A stretch of DNA of 64,000 bases from NCBI GenBank assembly GCA_039193195.1, contig JBCCWS010000018.1, positions 43,493 to 107,492 of the forward strand, written 5' to 3'. The translations under genes were made by a program, and so were the position numbers. The stretch's first letter is position 1; the number at the start of each line of letters is the position of its first letter. The notes beneath the pieces were generated by a model. The model had not been told where the DNA came from. It ran no database searches and worked only from the letters and a program-made list of their open reading frames with translations. Shown piece by piece: positions 45,302 to 56,300 of this stretch. This DNA comes from Pseudomonadota bacterium. Its GTDB lineage: Bacteria > Pseudomonadota > Gammaproteobacteria > Steroidobacterales > JBCBZW01.

Positions 45302-46255
45302 ATGAACATCGCACCTGCCATCGACCGCCTGCGCCAAACCCCGCCTGATCAGCTGCTGATCCAGGCCTCCAAGGTGTTGCCGCCCTGGGTAGCTCTGGTG
45401 CTCGCCGTGGCCGTGGCCTGGAACCTTGGACAAATCGTCTGGCTGCTGATTCCCCAGCCCGATCTGGGGCCTGTCGCCGCGCCGCCGGCGACCAGCGCAG
45501 GTCCGTCGATCAGCGCCGGGCCGGGGGGGCGAGAGTCTGCGGCGGGCATCGTGAGCGCCCACCTATTCGGTGAATTCAATCCGGATGCGACCCCGGTGGT
45601 GGTGGCCGACCTCACGCCCGACGACGACTTGGAGGAAGATCGCAGCCTCAAGCTTCTCGGTGTGTTGGCGGACAACAGCGGCCGGGCGGGCCAGGCGGTT
45701 ATCGTCAACTCGCGCAACAGTGCCGCAGTCTACCGTGTGGGGGACCAAGTCGAGGGCGAGCAGGCCAAGGTGGACGGGGTGTACTCCCAGTGGGTGCGCA
45801 TTAGTAAGAACGGCCAGCTGACCAAGCTGTCCCTGCCTGAAATCGCCGATCTCGCGGCCAGCCCCACGCCAGCGCGGCGACGCAGTGCCGTACGTCGCGC
45901 GCCATCGCGCAACCGGGCCCAAAACAAGTCCGTGCAGAGCTTGGTCGACCAAGTCGCCGCAGGCCAGGTAAAGCTCAGCGATCTCCTTCGTCCCCAGCCA
46001 GTATTCGACAGCGGCGAGCTTAAGGGCTACCGCGTGTACCCCGGCAAGGACCGCCAGGCCTTCGCCCGCCTCGGTCTGCGCCCCGGCGATCTCGTCACGC
46101 AAATCAACGGCGCCGCGTTAGACAACCCCAATCGGGGCTTCGAGATTTTTAAACAGCTCGAGGGTCAGGTGCCGATCGCCGTGACCGTCGAACGTAACGG
46201 CAGCACGGAGACCATCGTGCTCGATCCGGGTCAAGCCGCCCTAAGCGGGGGCTGA
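45302..46255 (+). CDS. gspC: Type II secretion system protein C (GspC)
   Basis: 317 residues. A short cytoplasmic part, one membrane segment (VLPPWVALVLAVAVAWNLGQIVWLL), a Pro/Gly/Ser linker, and then the HR domain (LLGVLADNSGRAGQAVIVNSRNSAAVYRVGDQVEGEQAKVDGVY) that contacts the secretin N0 domain. The C-terminal PDZ domain (KGYRVYPGKDRQAFARLGLRPGDLVTQINGAALDN) helps select substrates. It is the first gene of gspCDEF, and gspD follows within about 50 bp. Confidence 0.93.
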   Translation: MNIAPAIDRLRQTPPDQLLIQASKVLPPWVALVLAVAVAWNLGQIVWLLIPQPDLGPVAAPPATSAGPSISAGPGGRESAAGIVSAHLFGEFNPDATPVVVADLTPDDDLEEDRSLKLLGVLADNSGRAGQAVIVNSRNSAAVYRVGDQVEGEQAKVDGVYSQWVRISKNGQLTKLSLPEIADLAASPTPARRRSAVRRAPSRNRAQNKSVQSLVDQVAAGQVKLSDLLRPQPVFDSGELKGYRVYPGKDRQAFARLGLRPGDLVTQINGAALDNPNRGFEIFKQLEGQVPIAVTVERNGSTETIVLDPGQAALSGG

Positions 46256-46307
46256 CGTCGTGCATCACCTAACTCGTCCCTTTCACGTCAGCGGAATTCA
46301 TCACTAC

Positions 46308-48398
46308 ATGAGTCAGCAACACTCCCCCGACGACCCCAACGCTCGCCGCACATCACGGGCGACGCGGTCCGGCTGGGCGCTCGCGATCGTCCTCTTGCTC
46401 GTGAGCCCGGGTGCTGACGTGTTCTCGCAAACGGGCGACGATCAGTACTTCACGCCCAACTTCGTCGGCGTCGACGTGCAGGACGTTATCAAGATCGTCG
46501 CCAACGAGACCGGCCGCAGCTTCATCGTAGACGCGCGCGTCAAAGGTCCCGTCACCTTCTTCGGCGCGCCGATGCCGAGCGACGCCCTCTACGAGGCCTT
46601 CCTCGCCATGCTGCAGGTGAATGGCTTCGTCGCCATCCCATCGGGCAACGTGGTGAAGGTGCTACCGGACACGAACGCGCGCCAGCTGCCGAGCACCGAT
46701 CTGCCGACCACTCTCAGCGACCGCTCCGACGAGATCGTCACCCACGTGATCCGGGTCAACAACGTGGGCGCTGCCCAGCTGGTGCCGATCTTGCGCCCGC
46801 TCGTGCCCCAGTACGGACATTTGGCGGCGCACCCCGCCTCGAACATGCTGATCATCTCCGACCGTGAGGCCAACGTATATCGCCTCACGCGCATCATCCA
46901 GCGCATCGACCGCGACTCGGACGAGGAGATTGAGGTCATCACCCTCGAGCACGCCACCGCCGGCGAATTGGTGCGCGTGCTCACCGCCCTGAACCAGGCC
47001 GGGGCTCGCGCTGCCGACGGCTCCTCACAGCCGGTCAGCCTGATCGCCGACGAGCGAACCAACAGCATCCTGGTCTCTGGCGAACGGACGGAGCGCCTGC
47101 GCTATCGCACGCTTATCGCTCACCTCGACACGCCCCTCGAAACTGGCGGCAACACCCAGGTGATCTACCTGCGCTACGCCGACGCCGAGGAACTGGCCGG
47201 CCGCCTCACGGAGCAGGTCAACCAGCAGCAACAGCAAAACCGCACCGGCGGTGGCGGCGGCCAGGCTCAAGCCGGCGGCGGTGGCGGCGGTAGCCCAGCT
47301 CAGCGTGGTGGCGTCATCATCTGGGCCGATGCGGCGACCAACGCCCTCGTGATCACAGCACCGCCCAAGGTGATGCGCTCCCTGCAGGCGGTGATCGATC
47401 AGCTCGACATCCGCCGCGCCCAGGTGGTGCTCGACGCCATCATCGTCGATGTCTCTGCCGACCGCTCCGCGGAGTTGGGCGTGACCTGGATAACAGATGC
47501 CACGAGCACGGCCGCGTCCGCCGGCGCCACCAATTTTCGCTCGAGCGGCAACAGCATCGTAGACGTCGCCGGGGCCGTCGCCGCGGCTGACGGCAGCGTG
47601 CCGGCCGACGCGTCAGGACTGGTGCAAGACGGGCTCACCTTCGGTCTTGGTCGCATACGCGAGGGCGGCACGAGCTTCGCGGCGCTGCTGACCGCGCTCG
47701 AGGGAGACGCGCGTACCAACATCCTCTCCTACCCCACGATCACCACCCTAGACAACGAAGAGGCGGAGCTCAGCGTTGGCCAGCAGGTACCATTCCTGAC
47801 CGGATCCTTCAGTAACACCGGCGCCAACCAAGGCGCGGTCAACCCGTTCCAGACGATTCAGCGTCAGGACGTGGGCCTGACCCTAAAGGTCACGCCTCAG
47901 ATCAACGAAGGCGACGCCGTGATCCTCGATATCGAGCTCGAGGTGTCTAGCCTTAGCCAGGGCTCGGCAGGTGCCGTGGACCTCATCACCAACCGGCGCA
48001 CGATCACACAAAAGGTGATCGTGGAAGATGGCGGTGTCGTGGTGATGGGCGGTCTGATCGACGAGTCGCTGACCGAGAGCGAACAGCGCGTGCCGGTGCT
48101 CGGGCGCCTACCGCTGCTGAAGAATTTGTTCAGGGCCCGGACGGCGGAGAGGAATAAGCGTAATCTGATGGTGTTCGTGCAGCCGCGGATATTGCGTGAC
48201 GCAGAGGCGGCGGCCCTCGCCACCAACGAGAAGTACACGCAGGTGCGCGGGCAGACCATCTACGACCGTAAGGGCGGGCTGCTCGGCGGTGAGACACCGC
48301 CGTCGATTCCACCGCTGATCGATCTGCGCACACGCGGCATCAGCGGCGCGTTGAACGACGCCGCCGCCGAAGCTGCAAGTCCGGCGGCTAACCCCTGA
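46308..48398 (+). CDS. gspD: Type II secretion system secretin (GspD)
   Basis: About 696 residues from ATG 46308; GTG 46260 is an alternative giving 712. Signal sequence (SGWALAIVLLLVSPGADVFSQ), N0 domain (YFTPNFVGVDVQDVIKIVAN), N1-N3 domains, with N3 holding a Gln/Gly-rich insertion (about residues 300-335). The secretin core includes LSVGQQVPFLTGSF and GLTLKVTPQINEGDAVILDIELEVSSL, and the C-terminal VVVMGGLIDESLTESEQRVPVLGRLPLLKNLFRA. It forms the outer-membrane channel. No pilotin gene is seen nearby. Confidence 0.95.
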   Translation: MSQQHSPDDPNARRTSRATRSGWALAIVLLLVSPGADVFSQTGDDQYFTPNFVGVDVQDVIKIVANETGRSFIVDARVKGPVTFFGAPMPSDALYEAFLAMLQVNGFVAIPSGNVVKVLPDTNARQLPSTDLPTTLSDRSDEIVTHVIRVNNVGAAQLVPILRPLVPQYGHLAAHPASNMLIISDREANVYRLTRIIQRIDRDSDEEIEVITLEHATAGELVRVLTALNQAGARAADGSSQPVSLIADERTNSILVSGERTERLRYRTLIAHLDTPLETGGNTQVIYLRYADAEELAGRLTEQVNQQQQQNRTGGGGGQAQAGGGGGGSPAQRGGVIIWADAATNALVITAPPKVMRSLQAVIDQLDIRRAQVVLDAIIVDVSADRSAELGVTWITDATSTAASAGATNFRSSGNSIVDVAGAVAAADGSVPADASGLVQDGLTFGLGRIREGGTSFAALLTALEGDARTNILSYPTITTLDNEEAELSVGQQVPFLTGSFSNTGANQGAVNPFQTIQRQDVGLTLKVTPQINEGDAVILDIELEVSSLSQGSAGAVDLITNRRTITQKVIVEDGGVVVMGGLIDESLTESEQRVPVLGRLPLLKNLFRARTAERNKRNLMVFVQPRILRDAEAAALATNEKYTQVRGQTIYDRKGGLLGGETPPSIPPLIDLRTRGISGALNDAAAEAASPAANP

Positions 48399-48489
48399 GC
48401 ATAGGCTGAGCGCCCGCCCCCGGGCACCAGCCGACGCGACGGGTAGTACACCGCGTCGCCAAGGAAATTTGCGAGGTCTTTGAACTGCC

Positions 48490-50040
48490 ATGGCTGTCAA
48501 TCCGAACGAACTGCCCGCCGACGACGCGCAGCTGCCGCAGGACGAGTCGGCAGCGAGCACGGGATCAGGCGAGCATCGCTACCTCCCCTTCCCCTTTGCT
48601 AAGCGCCACGGCGTGCTGATCAGCGCCTACGAGGACGGCAAGGCGCAGCTGTACTGTCGCGAGGGGGTGAGCCTGAGCAGCCTGGCCGAGGCTCGCCGCT
48701 TCGCCGGCGTCCCCCTCGTGCCGACGCGCGTCAGTTCCGAGCGCTTCGACCAGCTGCTGCGCGAGGCCTATGAGAGCGGTTCGAACAACGCCATGCAGAT
48801 GGTGGAGGGCCTCAACGACGAGACCGACCTCAACCTCGTTGCCGACTCCCTGCCCGAACCCTCGGACCTTCTCGAGAGCGACGACGACGCGCCGATCATC
48901 AAATTGATCAACGCCGTGCTTACCGAGGCGGTGAAGGAAAACGCCTCGGACATCCACATCGAACCCTTCGAGAACCGCCTGGTAGTGCGCTTCCGTGTGG
49001 ATGGCGTGATGCGGGAGGTGCTGCAGTCCAAGCGCGCCGTGGCGCCCCTGGTGGTCTCACGCATCAAAGTGATGGCGCGTCTGGACATCGCCGAAAAGCG
49101 CCTGCCCCAAGATGGCCGCATCGGCGTGCGTATCGCCGGTCGCGCCGTGGACGTGCGCGTCTCCACCCTGCCGTGCGGTCACGGCGAGCGCGTGGTGATG
49201 CGTCTGCTCGACAAGCAGGCTGGTCGCCTGGAGCTCACGGCCCTCGGCATGGAGCCGGGCACCATGGGCTACATGGACGAGCTGATCCATAAGCCTCACG
49301 GCATCATCCTCGTGACCGGCCCCACCGGTTCCGGTAAGACCACTACGCTCTACGCCTCGCTCACGCGGATCAACGACGATAGCCGCAACATCATGACCGT
49401 GGAAGATCCCATCGAATACTACCTTGACGGCATCGGCCAGACCCAGGTCAACACCAAGGTAGACATGACCTTTGCCCGCGGCCTGCGCGCGATCCTGCGT
49501 CAGGACCCGGACGTGGTGATGGTCGGTGAGATCCGCGATAAGGAGACCGCCGAGATCGCCGTGCAGTCCTCGCTCACTGGACACCTCGTGCTCTCCACCC
49601 TGCACACCAACACGGCCGTTGGCGCCGTGACCCGTCTGCACGACATCGGCATCGAGCCCTTCCTACTGTCCTCTAGCCTCATCGGGGTCCTCGCCCAGCG
49701 CCTCGTGCGCGTGTTGTGCCCGGAGTGCAAGGAAGCCTACTCGCCGGATCCACGCGAACGAGAGCTCTTGAATCTACGCGAGGACGACCCGGCAACCATC
49801 TATCGTCCCGTGGGGTGCCCCGCATGCAAACACAGCGGCTACACCGGCCGCTCGGGAATATACGAGCTGCTGCTGGTCGACGAGCATATGCGCACGCTGG
49901 TCCACAACGGTGCCAGCGAGCAGGAGATCGAACGCCACGCCCGCACCCGCACGATCGGTATTCGTGACGACGGCCGGCGCCTGGTGCTCAAGGGTCTAAC
50001 CACCTTGGAAGAGGTGCTCCGCGTTACTCGCGAGGACTAA
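48490..50040 (+). CDS. gspE: Type II secretion system ATPase (GspE)
   Basis: 516 residues. An N-terminal T2SSE_N-type domain is followed by the core with Walker A LVTGPTGSGKTTTLYASLTR, Asp box VEDPIEYYLDGIGQTQVN and Walker B region LRQDPDVVMVGEIRDKETAEIAVQSSLTGHLVLSTLHTN. A tetracysteine zinc motif (CPEC ... CPAC, around 413-453) is intact. It powers pseudopilus assembly at the cytoplasmic face. It is 91 bp after gspD and 6 bp before gspF. Confidence 0.96.
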   Translation: MAVNPNELPADDAQLPQDESAASTGSGEHRYLPFPFAKRHGVLISAYEDGKAQLYCREGVSLSSLAEARRFAGVPLVPTRVSSERFDQLLREAYESGSNNAMQMVEGLNDETDLNLVADSLPEPSDLLESDDDAPIIKLINAVLTEAVKENASDIHIEPFENRLVVRFRVDGVMREVLQSKRAVAPLVVSRIKVMARLDIAEKRLPQDGRIGVRIAGRAVDVRVSTLPCGHGERVVMRLLDKQAGRLELTALGMEPGTMGYMDELIHKPHGIILVTGPTGSGKTTTLYASLTRINDDSRNIMTVEDPIEYYLDGIGQTQVNTKVDMTFARGLRAILRQDPDVVMVGEIRDKETAEIAVQSSLTGHLVLSTLHTNTAVGAVTRLHDIGIEPFLLSSSLIGVLAQRLVRVLCPECKEAYSPDPRERELLNLREDDPATIYRPVGCPACKHSGYTGRSGIYELLLVDEHMRTLVHNGASEQEIERHARTRTIGIRDDGRRLVLKGLTTLEEVLRVTRED

Positions 50041-50046
50041 GCGCCG

Positions 50047-51267
50047 GTGGGAGCTTTCGAATACGTCGCCGTCGACGCCAACGGCAAGAACCGCAAGGGT
50101 GTCCTCGAGGGCGATACGCCGCGCCAGGTGCGCCAGCTCCTGCGCGACCGCGCGCTGCTGCCGGTCAAGGTCACGGAGATCGCGGAGAGAGCTGGCAAGG
50201 CCAGCGCGAGCGGCAGCGGAAAGCGCGCGGGCTCGATGGGGGCGATGGATCTCGCGCTCATGACCCGGCAACTCGCCACCCTCAGCCGCTCTGGCCTGCC
50301 GCTCGAGGAAGCTCTGCAGGCCGTCGGTGAGCAAGCTGAAAAACCCGGCGTCACCTCCGTCACCCTCGGGGTGCGATCGCGGGTTGTCGAGGGTCACACG
50401 CTGGCCGACGGTCTGCGTGATTTCCCTCGCGCCTTTCCGGAGATCTACATCGCGACCGTAGCAGCGGGCGAGTCCTCAGGCCACCTGGACGGCGTACTCG
50501 AGCGTCTGGCGGACTACACGGAGAGCCGCCACGCGCTGCAGCAGAGCATCCAGCAAGCGATGATCTACCCGATCATCCTCATCACCCTATCCCTGCTCAT
50601 CGTTACCGGCCTGCTCACCTACGTGGTCCCGCAGGTGGTGGGGGTGTTCGACAATATGCAGCAGGAGCTACCGCTGCTCACTCGAGTACTGATCGGGCTC
50701 AGCGCGTTCATGCGCGAGAACCTGCTGGTGATCGCGGTGCTGCTCATCGTGGGGGCCCTAGGCGCTCGCTGGTTGCTGCAGAAGCCGGGCCCAAAGCGGG
50801 TGTTTCACCGGCTGCAGCTGCGCGCTCCGGTGTTCGGACGCATGGTCCGCGGGGCTAACTCAGCCCGTTTCACGCGCACGCTAAGCATCCTGGCCGGTAG
50901 CGGCGTGCCGGTGCTCGATGCGCTGCGCATCTCTGGCGAGGTGATCACGAACGTCCCCATGCGTGAGGCCGTAGCGGAGGCCTCCTCGCGGGTGCGCGAA
51001 GGGGCTCCGATCGGCGCTTCACTCGCGAGCAGCCGCCTGTTTCCGCCGATGACCATTCACCTGATCAAGAGCGGCGAGGCCAGCGGCGAGTTGGAGGACA
51101 TGCTCGACCGCGCCGCCGGTAACCAAGAGCGTGAGATGGAATCGATCATCGCCACGCTCCTCGGCATCATGCAGCCGCTGCTGGTGCTGGTGATGGGCGG
51201 CGTAGTGCTCATCATCGTGATCGCCATCCTCCTACCGATCTTCGAACTCAACAACCTGATCCAATAG
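50047..51267 (+). CDS. gspF: Type II secretion system inner-membrane protein F (GspF)
   Basis: 406 residues, GTG start 6 bp after gspE. It has two T2SSF domains (about 70-195 and 270-395), each with the pattern LATLSRSGLPLEEALQAV / LSILAGSGVPVLDALRIS and VREGAPIGASLASSRLFPPMTIHLIKSGEASGELEDML, and three membrane segments. It is the platform protein of the secretion machine. The operon stops here: gspG-N are not found in the next 12 kb, so the pseudopilin and remaining genes must be elsewhere. Confidence 0.95.
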   Translation: MGAFEYVAVDANGKNRKGVLEGDTPRQVRQLLRDRALLPVKVTEIAERAGKASASGSGKRAGSMGAMDLALMTRQLATLSRSGLPLEEALQAVGEQAEKPGVTSVTLGVRSRVVEGHTLADGLRDFPRAFPEIYIATVAAGESSGHLDGVLERLADYTESRHALQQSIQQAMIYPIILITLSLLIVTGLLTYVVPQVVGVFDNMQQELPLLTRVLIGLSAFMRENLLVIAVLLIVGALGARWLLQKPGPKRVFHRLQLRAPVFGRMVRGANSARFTRTLSILAGSGVPVLDALRISGEVITNVPMREAVAEASSRVREGAPIGASLASSRLFPPMTIHLIKSGEASGELEDMLDRAAGNQEREMESIIATLLGIMQPLLVLVMGGVVLIIVIAILLPIFELNNLIQ

Positions 51268-51519
51268 GCGCAACCGCGAGCGCCAGCTGCTTTCCCGCCG
51301 GGTACTGGCTCGCGATCCGCGCGCGTCCCGCGTGTCGCGCGCCGGAACTGTGATCCAGGTCTACGTCTGCACGACCGCTGCCCCCGTAAAAGTGGCACTT
51401 CGTGAGGGGCAGCCGGCGACGTAGCAAAGTCACTATCGCACCGGCCGCGGTCTCGTGGTATATCGACACTCGAACGCATCGTGAATGTGCGTCGGGGTCT
51501 CGCTACAGGAGGGAGAACC

Positions 51520-51765
51520 GTGGTGCAGAAGGACAATGACGATTCGGATGATTTCGAGGTAGAGGGGAGCGACGAGTTCACGGATACGGATCTGTTCGAT
51601 CCCGAATCCATCGCCGCTGAACTGGAGTCCCTGAAGGAAGAGGCGCCGAAGAAGCGCACGGCCAGCTCTGCGCGCGCCGCGATCGAAGAGATGATCGAGC
51701 GCAAACGCCTGCGCAGTGCCATTGAAGAGTTCGACGACGATGACTTCGACATGAGCGCACTCTAG
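51520..51765 (+). CDS. PA3496-like small acidic protein
   Basis: 81 residues from GTG 51520, which has an AGGAGG site (51507-51512) 7 bp upstream; the frame opens at 51481. The sequence is strongly acidic (DNDDSDDFEVEGSDEFTDTDLFDPESIAAELESL) and ends with the segment SARAAIEEMIERKRLRSAIEEFDDDDFD, a helix pattern I recall from the PA3496 family annotated as putative envelope integrity protein. The mechanism is unknown. Monocistronic, between gspF and a PLP enzyme. Confidence 0.72.
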   Translation: MVQKDNDDSDDFEVEGSDEFTDTDLFDPESIAAELESLKEEAPKKRTASSARAAIEEMIERKRLRSAIEEFDDDDFDMSAL

Positions 51766-51935
51766 GTTCACTCTCCACCCTGTCCCGCGGGTCGCCGATG
51801 CTAAGCGGCTGCCGCAGATTCCCTGTCCCTTACCCCGCACCGCTTCGGTAAGCTCTCTCGCCGGCGCCTCGCGCACTGGCCAAGTCCATCGACTGCCCCC
51901 TATGCTCGGCGAGGTACCTGCCAGAGCCGCCGTTC

Positions 51936-53069
51936 ATGGACCTTCCCACCCCGTGCCTGCTACTTGACCCCACCGTGCTCGCCCGCAACATCGACGCGAT
52001 GAGCGAGCGCACGCGCCACCTTGGCGTTCAGTTGCGCGCGCACATGAAGACCAGCAAGAGCGCCGAGGTCATGGCCCGATTGCCAAGAGCACCAGGCGCC
52101 TCGGCACCATCGATCGCCGTGTCGACGCTGCGCGAAGCGGAGTACCTGTTCGATGCGGGCGCACGCGATATCCTGCACGCCATCCCGCTGGCGCCGGCCA
52201 AGCACGCGCGAGCACGTGCGCTGGTGGCACGCGGCGCCCGCTTGGGCCTCCTGGTCGACACGCCGCAGGCCCTCGAGCAGCTCATCTCATCGGCGCCCGC
52301 AAGCGGCGAAGATCTCCCGCTGCGAGTCATGCTGGAGATCGACAGCGACGGCTACCGCGGCGGCCTGGCGCCCGAGGCACCCGCTCTTATGGAGTGCGCA
52401 GCGCTGCTGCGCACGGCACCGCAGGCCGTTAGCCTCGGTGGGGTCTATGGCTACGCCGGCCGCACCTACACTGCTTCTGACGCCACCCAAGGGGCTCAGA
52501 TCGTCGAGCGCTGTCGCCGCGCGACCTTGGCCGCCACCGAGCAACTTCGTTCGGCTGGACTCACCGTCGAGTCCGTCTGCCTGGGTGGCAGCCCGGTGGC
52601 GGTCTTCGCAGAGCAACTGGAGGGCGTCGATACGCTGTGCGCCGGCGTGTGGATGTTCAACGACCTCTTTCAACACGGGCTAGGCATCTGTGCGCTCGAG
52701 GATTTGGCTGTGAGCGTGTTGGCCACCGTGGTCAGCGCGAACACGGCCACAGACACGGTGTTCATTGATGCTGGCGCCTTGGCCCTGTCCCAAGACCGAT
52801 CCACGGCCGAGCAGTCCCGCGACACTGCCTACGGTCTGCTCGCCGACGCGGCCACGGGACGCTTGCTCCCGGGCTACCGAGTGACTGCCGTCAGCCAAGA
52901 GCACGGCCACGTCACCGGCCCGCAGGTGCTGGCGCGATTGCCGGTCGGCACCCAAGTACGAGTGCTGCCCAATCACGTGTGCATGAGTGCTGCCGGCTTT
53001 GAAGGTTATGTCGTTATTGGTGATGACCCCAGAAACACCGACTACTGGCCGCGCGTTAACGGCTGGTAG
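51936..53069 (+). CDS. DSD1/D-threonine-aldolase-like PLP enzyme
   Basis: 377 residues with a fold-type III (alanine racemase-like) barrel. The PLP lysine is Lys38 in LRAHMKTSKS. The C-terminal DSD1-like domain carries the metal-binding pair His-x-Cys in EHGHV and LPNHVCMSAAG, the combination used by D-threonine aldolase and eukaryotic-type D-serine dehydratase. The reaction is therefore retro-aldol cleavage or dehydration of a D-beta-hydroxy amino acid; which one cannot be told. It begins MDLPTPCLLLDPTVLARNIDAM as the family does. It stands alone. Confidence 0.87.
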   Translation: MDLPTPCLLLDPTVLARNIDAMSERTRHLGVQLRAHMKTSKSAEVMARLPRAPGASAPSIAVSTLREAEYLFDAGARDILHAIPLAPAKHARARALVARGARLGLLVDTPQALEQLISSAPASGEDLPLRVMLEIDSDGYRGGLAPEAPALMECAALLRTAPQAVSLGGVYGYAGRTYTASDATQGAQIVERCRRATLAATEQLRSAGLTVESVCLGGSPVAVFAEQLEGVDTLCAGVWMFNDLFQHGLGICALEDLAVSVLATVVSANTATDTVFIDAGALALSQDRSTAEQSRDTAYGLLADAATGRLLPGYRVTAVSQEHGHVTGPQVLARLPVGTQVRVLPNHVCMSAAGFEGYVVIGDDPRNTDYWPRVNGW

Positions 53070-53308
53070 CCCCTCCCGCTTATGGCATGCCGGCCACGCC
53101 AACTCGCGCGTCGCGCCCTTTCCGATGCGTACTGCATCTCACCGCTAGCCTCCCTTGTGAACGATTCTGTCAAGTAAATCCCGCGTGATTCTCTTTCCGA
53201 GATCGCGGTCATCGTCGGCGCCCTCCGCCTTGCAGAGCATCTACGCCCTACACCCGATGGCGCGCGTGGGCGCGCCCGGGGTCGTGCGTTCACTCAGGCA
53301 AGGTCCCT
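53070..53308. other. Intergenic region upstream of the DUF1800 gene
   Basis: About 240 bp without a recognisable gene. It must carry the promoter for the DUF1800/DUF1501 pair, but I see no consensus elements. Confidence 0.4.
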
Positions 53309-56300
53309 ATGCAACTCCGCCCGCCGCCATGCGTGCACCTCGCGCTGATGCTAGTGCTTCTCGCCCTGACGGCAGGCTGCAACTCCAGTGGTGGTAGCGG
53401 TGGTTCTGGCGGCCGCAACGCAAGCCCTGGCGACGACACACCAGTCAGCGGCGAGACCGGCGGCACCGACCCGGTGCCTTCTACGCCATCGGTAAGTGCA
53501 CCGGCACGCACGAGCGTCGATGAGGGCAGTGCGAAGGCCGTCGATTTCTCCGCCGGCACCAGTGACGGCGGCGAACTCGCCATGAGCCTTGCAGGACCTG
53601 ACGCTTCACGTCTGCGAATCGAGGGACAAAGCGTCCTTTTCATCGACGCACCTGACTTCGAGGCACCCTTGAGCGCAGACACTCGGTACGTGTTCGAGAT
53701 CATCGCCGCCACGGCAGACGCCACCGCTCGAGCCTCGGTCACAGTGGAGGTCGAGGACGTGCTCGAGGCGAGGGTAATCGACGGACCGGTGGCTAACGCA
53801 ATCGTCTTCGTCGATCTCGACGCGGACGGGGTGCTCGATGTCGATGAGCCGTCCACCCTCTCCGATGAGAGCGGCTACGCCCGAGTGCCGGACTTCGCGC
53901 CGCAACCGGGCATCACGCCTCGTTTGGTCGCCACGGATGGCGTGGACACCTTCACGGGGCTACGCCTGGAAGGTCTGACCATGGTCGCCAAGATCGAGCC
54001 AGACTCAACCGAGACGTTTATGGTAACGCCGCTCTCGAGCCTCCTAGCGCACCTCGATGACGACGCTCAGGGCGACCTGCTGCTTGGCGCGATGGGGGTG
54101 GAGACGGCCGTAGGTACCCTGCGCACCCTGGATGTGTGGGAAGCCACTCTGGCCGGCGATGCCGAGGCGGCCGCGCTCCTGCAGCAGATGCAGCAGCTGG
54201 CCTTCACGCTAAAGGCCCTGCGCCGGGCCGCCCTCGCCCCCGACGCGGACCCACGCACGAGCGCCCTGCTGGAACAAGCGCTCCAGCGACGCCTGGGGGA
54301 GCAGCTGATCGGCGGTGCGTTGCTCGACCAGGTGGAGCCTCTGACCGGCGCCTTGACGAGCGCTCTCACCGACCTTGGCATTGAGTGGATGGACGACGTG
54401 CCGATCAGCGATGTGGCCGAAGCCGTGGCGGACGTCAATTCGCTGCTGGCGAGTGCCGAGGCTAGGCCGATCAGCTCCACCGGTGCGGCCATTCTCGCAG
54501 TGGTGCAGGCAGACACTGCTCGGGATGTAGGCCTTGTCCGCACAGGCCAAATGAGCCCCGAGCAGTTCGCCGTCGCTCAGCGGGAGGCGTTCTCAGAGGC
54601 GGTGCGCCGTACCCAACCGGACGCACCCGACACGGACCAGGATGGGATGCTCGACAGCTTCGACCGCGACGACGACAACGACGGCGTGGACGACGTCGAC
54701 GACGCCTTTCCCCTAGATCCCACACGCGACTCCGCACCACCACCAGAGCCGGCGCCCGGCGAGGACGATCTGGACGGCGACGGCATCCCCGATGTCAGTG
54801 ACGCGGACGATGACGGCGACGGCGTGGACGACGTGGACGACGCCAACCCACGCGATGGGCGCGTAAGTGCCCCGGCGAACCTCACTACCGAGCAGCGCTT
54901 CAAACTCCTTTCGATGGGCACCTTCGGGGCAACCCCAACCCTGATGGCCGACCTTGAGCGCCTGGGGCCCGAGGGCTGGGTAGAGGCCCAACTGGCCACG
55001 CCTTCGGCCTACGATAGCCCGAGCGATGAATGGCCCACTCACCTGGAACGCACGATCGAGATCGCCGAGGCCTTCGCCCCCGACATCGACTTCTTCACGG
55101 TCGACTCGGTCGATGGCAGCATCGCCTTCAACGAGCGCACGGCGGAACCGCTGGTACGCCGATTCCAGATGGCAGCCTGGAACGATAACGCCTTCGGCTC
55201 CATCGACCACCCGCTGGTAGGCACCGATCCCCTACGCCAACGCATGGCCTACGCCCTCAGCCAGCTGCTGGTGACGTCCACCAGTACGCCCCCCTTGGAC
55301 CAGCGCGGCGAGAGCCTCGCCTACTTCTACGATCTCCTAGCGCGCCACGCCTTCGGCAACTACCGCGATTTGCTGGGCGACGTCGCTCGCAGCCCCACTA
55401 TGGGAACCTTTCTCTCGCATGCGGGCAATAAGAAGGCCAGCGCCCAGGAGGCGACACGCCCCGATGAGAACTTCGCTCGCGAGCTAGTGCAGCTGTTCAC
55501 CCTCGGCCTATACGCGCTCACGCCGAACGGCGAAGCCGCGGTGGATGGCGAGGAAGTACCGGTGCCCGCATACACACAGACCGATATCGAAGAGCTGGCC
55601 AAGGTGATGACCGGGTGGAATCTCGCCGGCAGCCGCAGCTTTCGCGGGCCGCGAACGGGCGATGGCGATCACACGCGAGCGATGGTCTTCGACCCGGCCT
55701 GGCACGAAGATGAGCTCGACCCGTACTACGATGGGCAAGGCGATGGTGAGGTCGTACTCCTCGGTCAACGCATCGCCCTCGACGCGGACGACCGCACCCT
55801 CGACGGCGACGGCAACTCGACGCGCAGCGGCCTCGACGCCAGTCTCGATGCGCTCTTCACTCATCCGAACGTCGCCCCATACATCGCCAAGCACCTCATC
55901 GCCCACTTTGTCACGGCGAACCCCTCGCCGCAGTATGTGGCTCGAGTAGCCGACGTATTCACCGATGACGGCACCGGCGTGCGCGGCAATCTCGGCGCCG
56001 TTCTTAAGGCCATTCTCCTCGACCGAGACGCCTACGCCGAAGGCACCGCCTACAGCAAGATCAAAGAACCCCTTCTGGCTTACACGCAGTTGTTGCGAGC
56101 GCTCGATGTGGCTCCGGTGCCCTCCGGCTTCATGAGCAATAAGGGCGGCGTGCCGATCACGGAGGTCAACATCTACTACGAGGGTGAGTTAGACAGCGTG
56201 ATCGGGTATGCACCGATGCGCGCCGAGTCGGTCTTCAACTTCTTCGACCCCGACTTCACTCCGCCAGACACGGACCTTACGCAAGCGGATCTCCTCGCAC

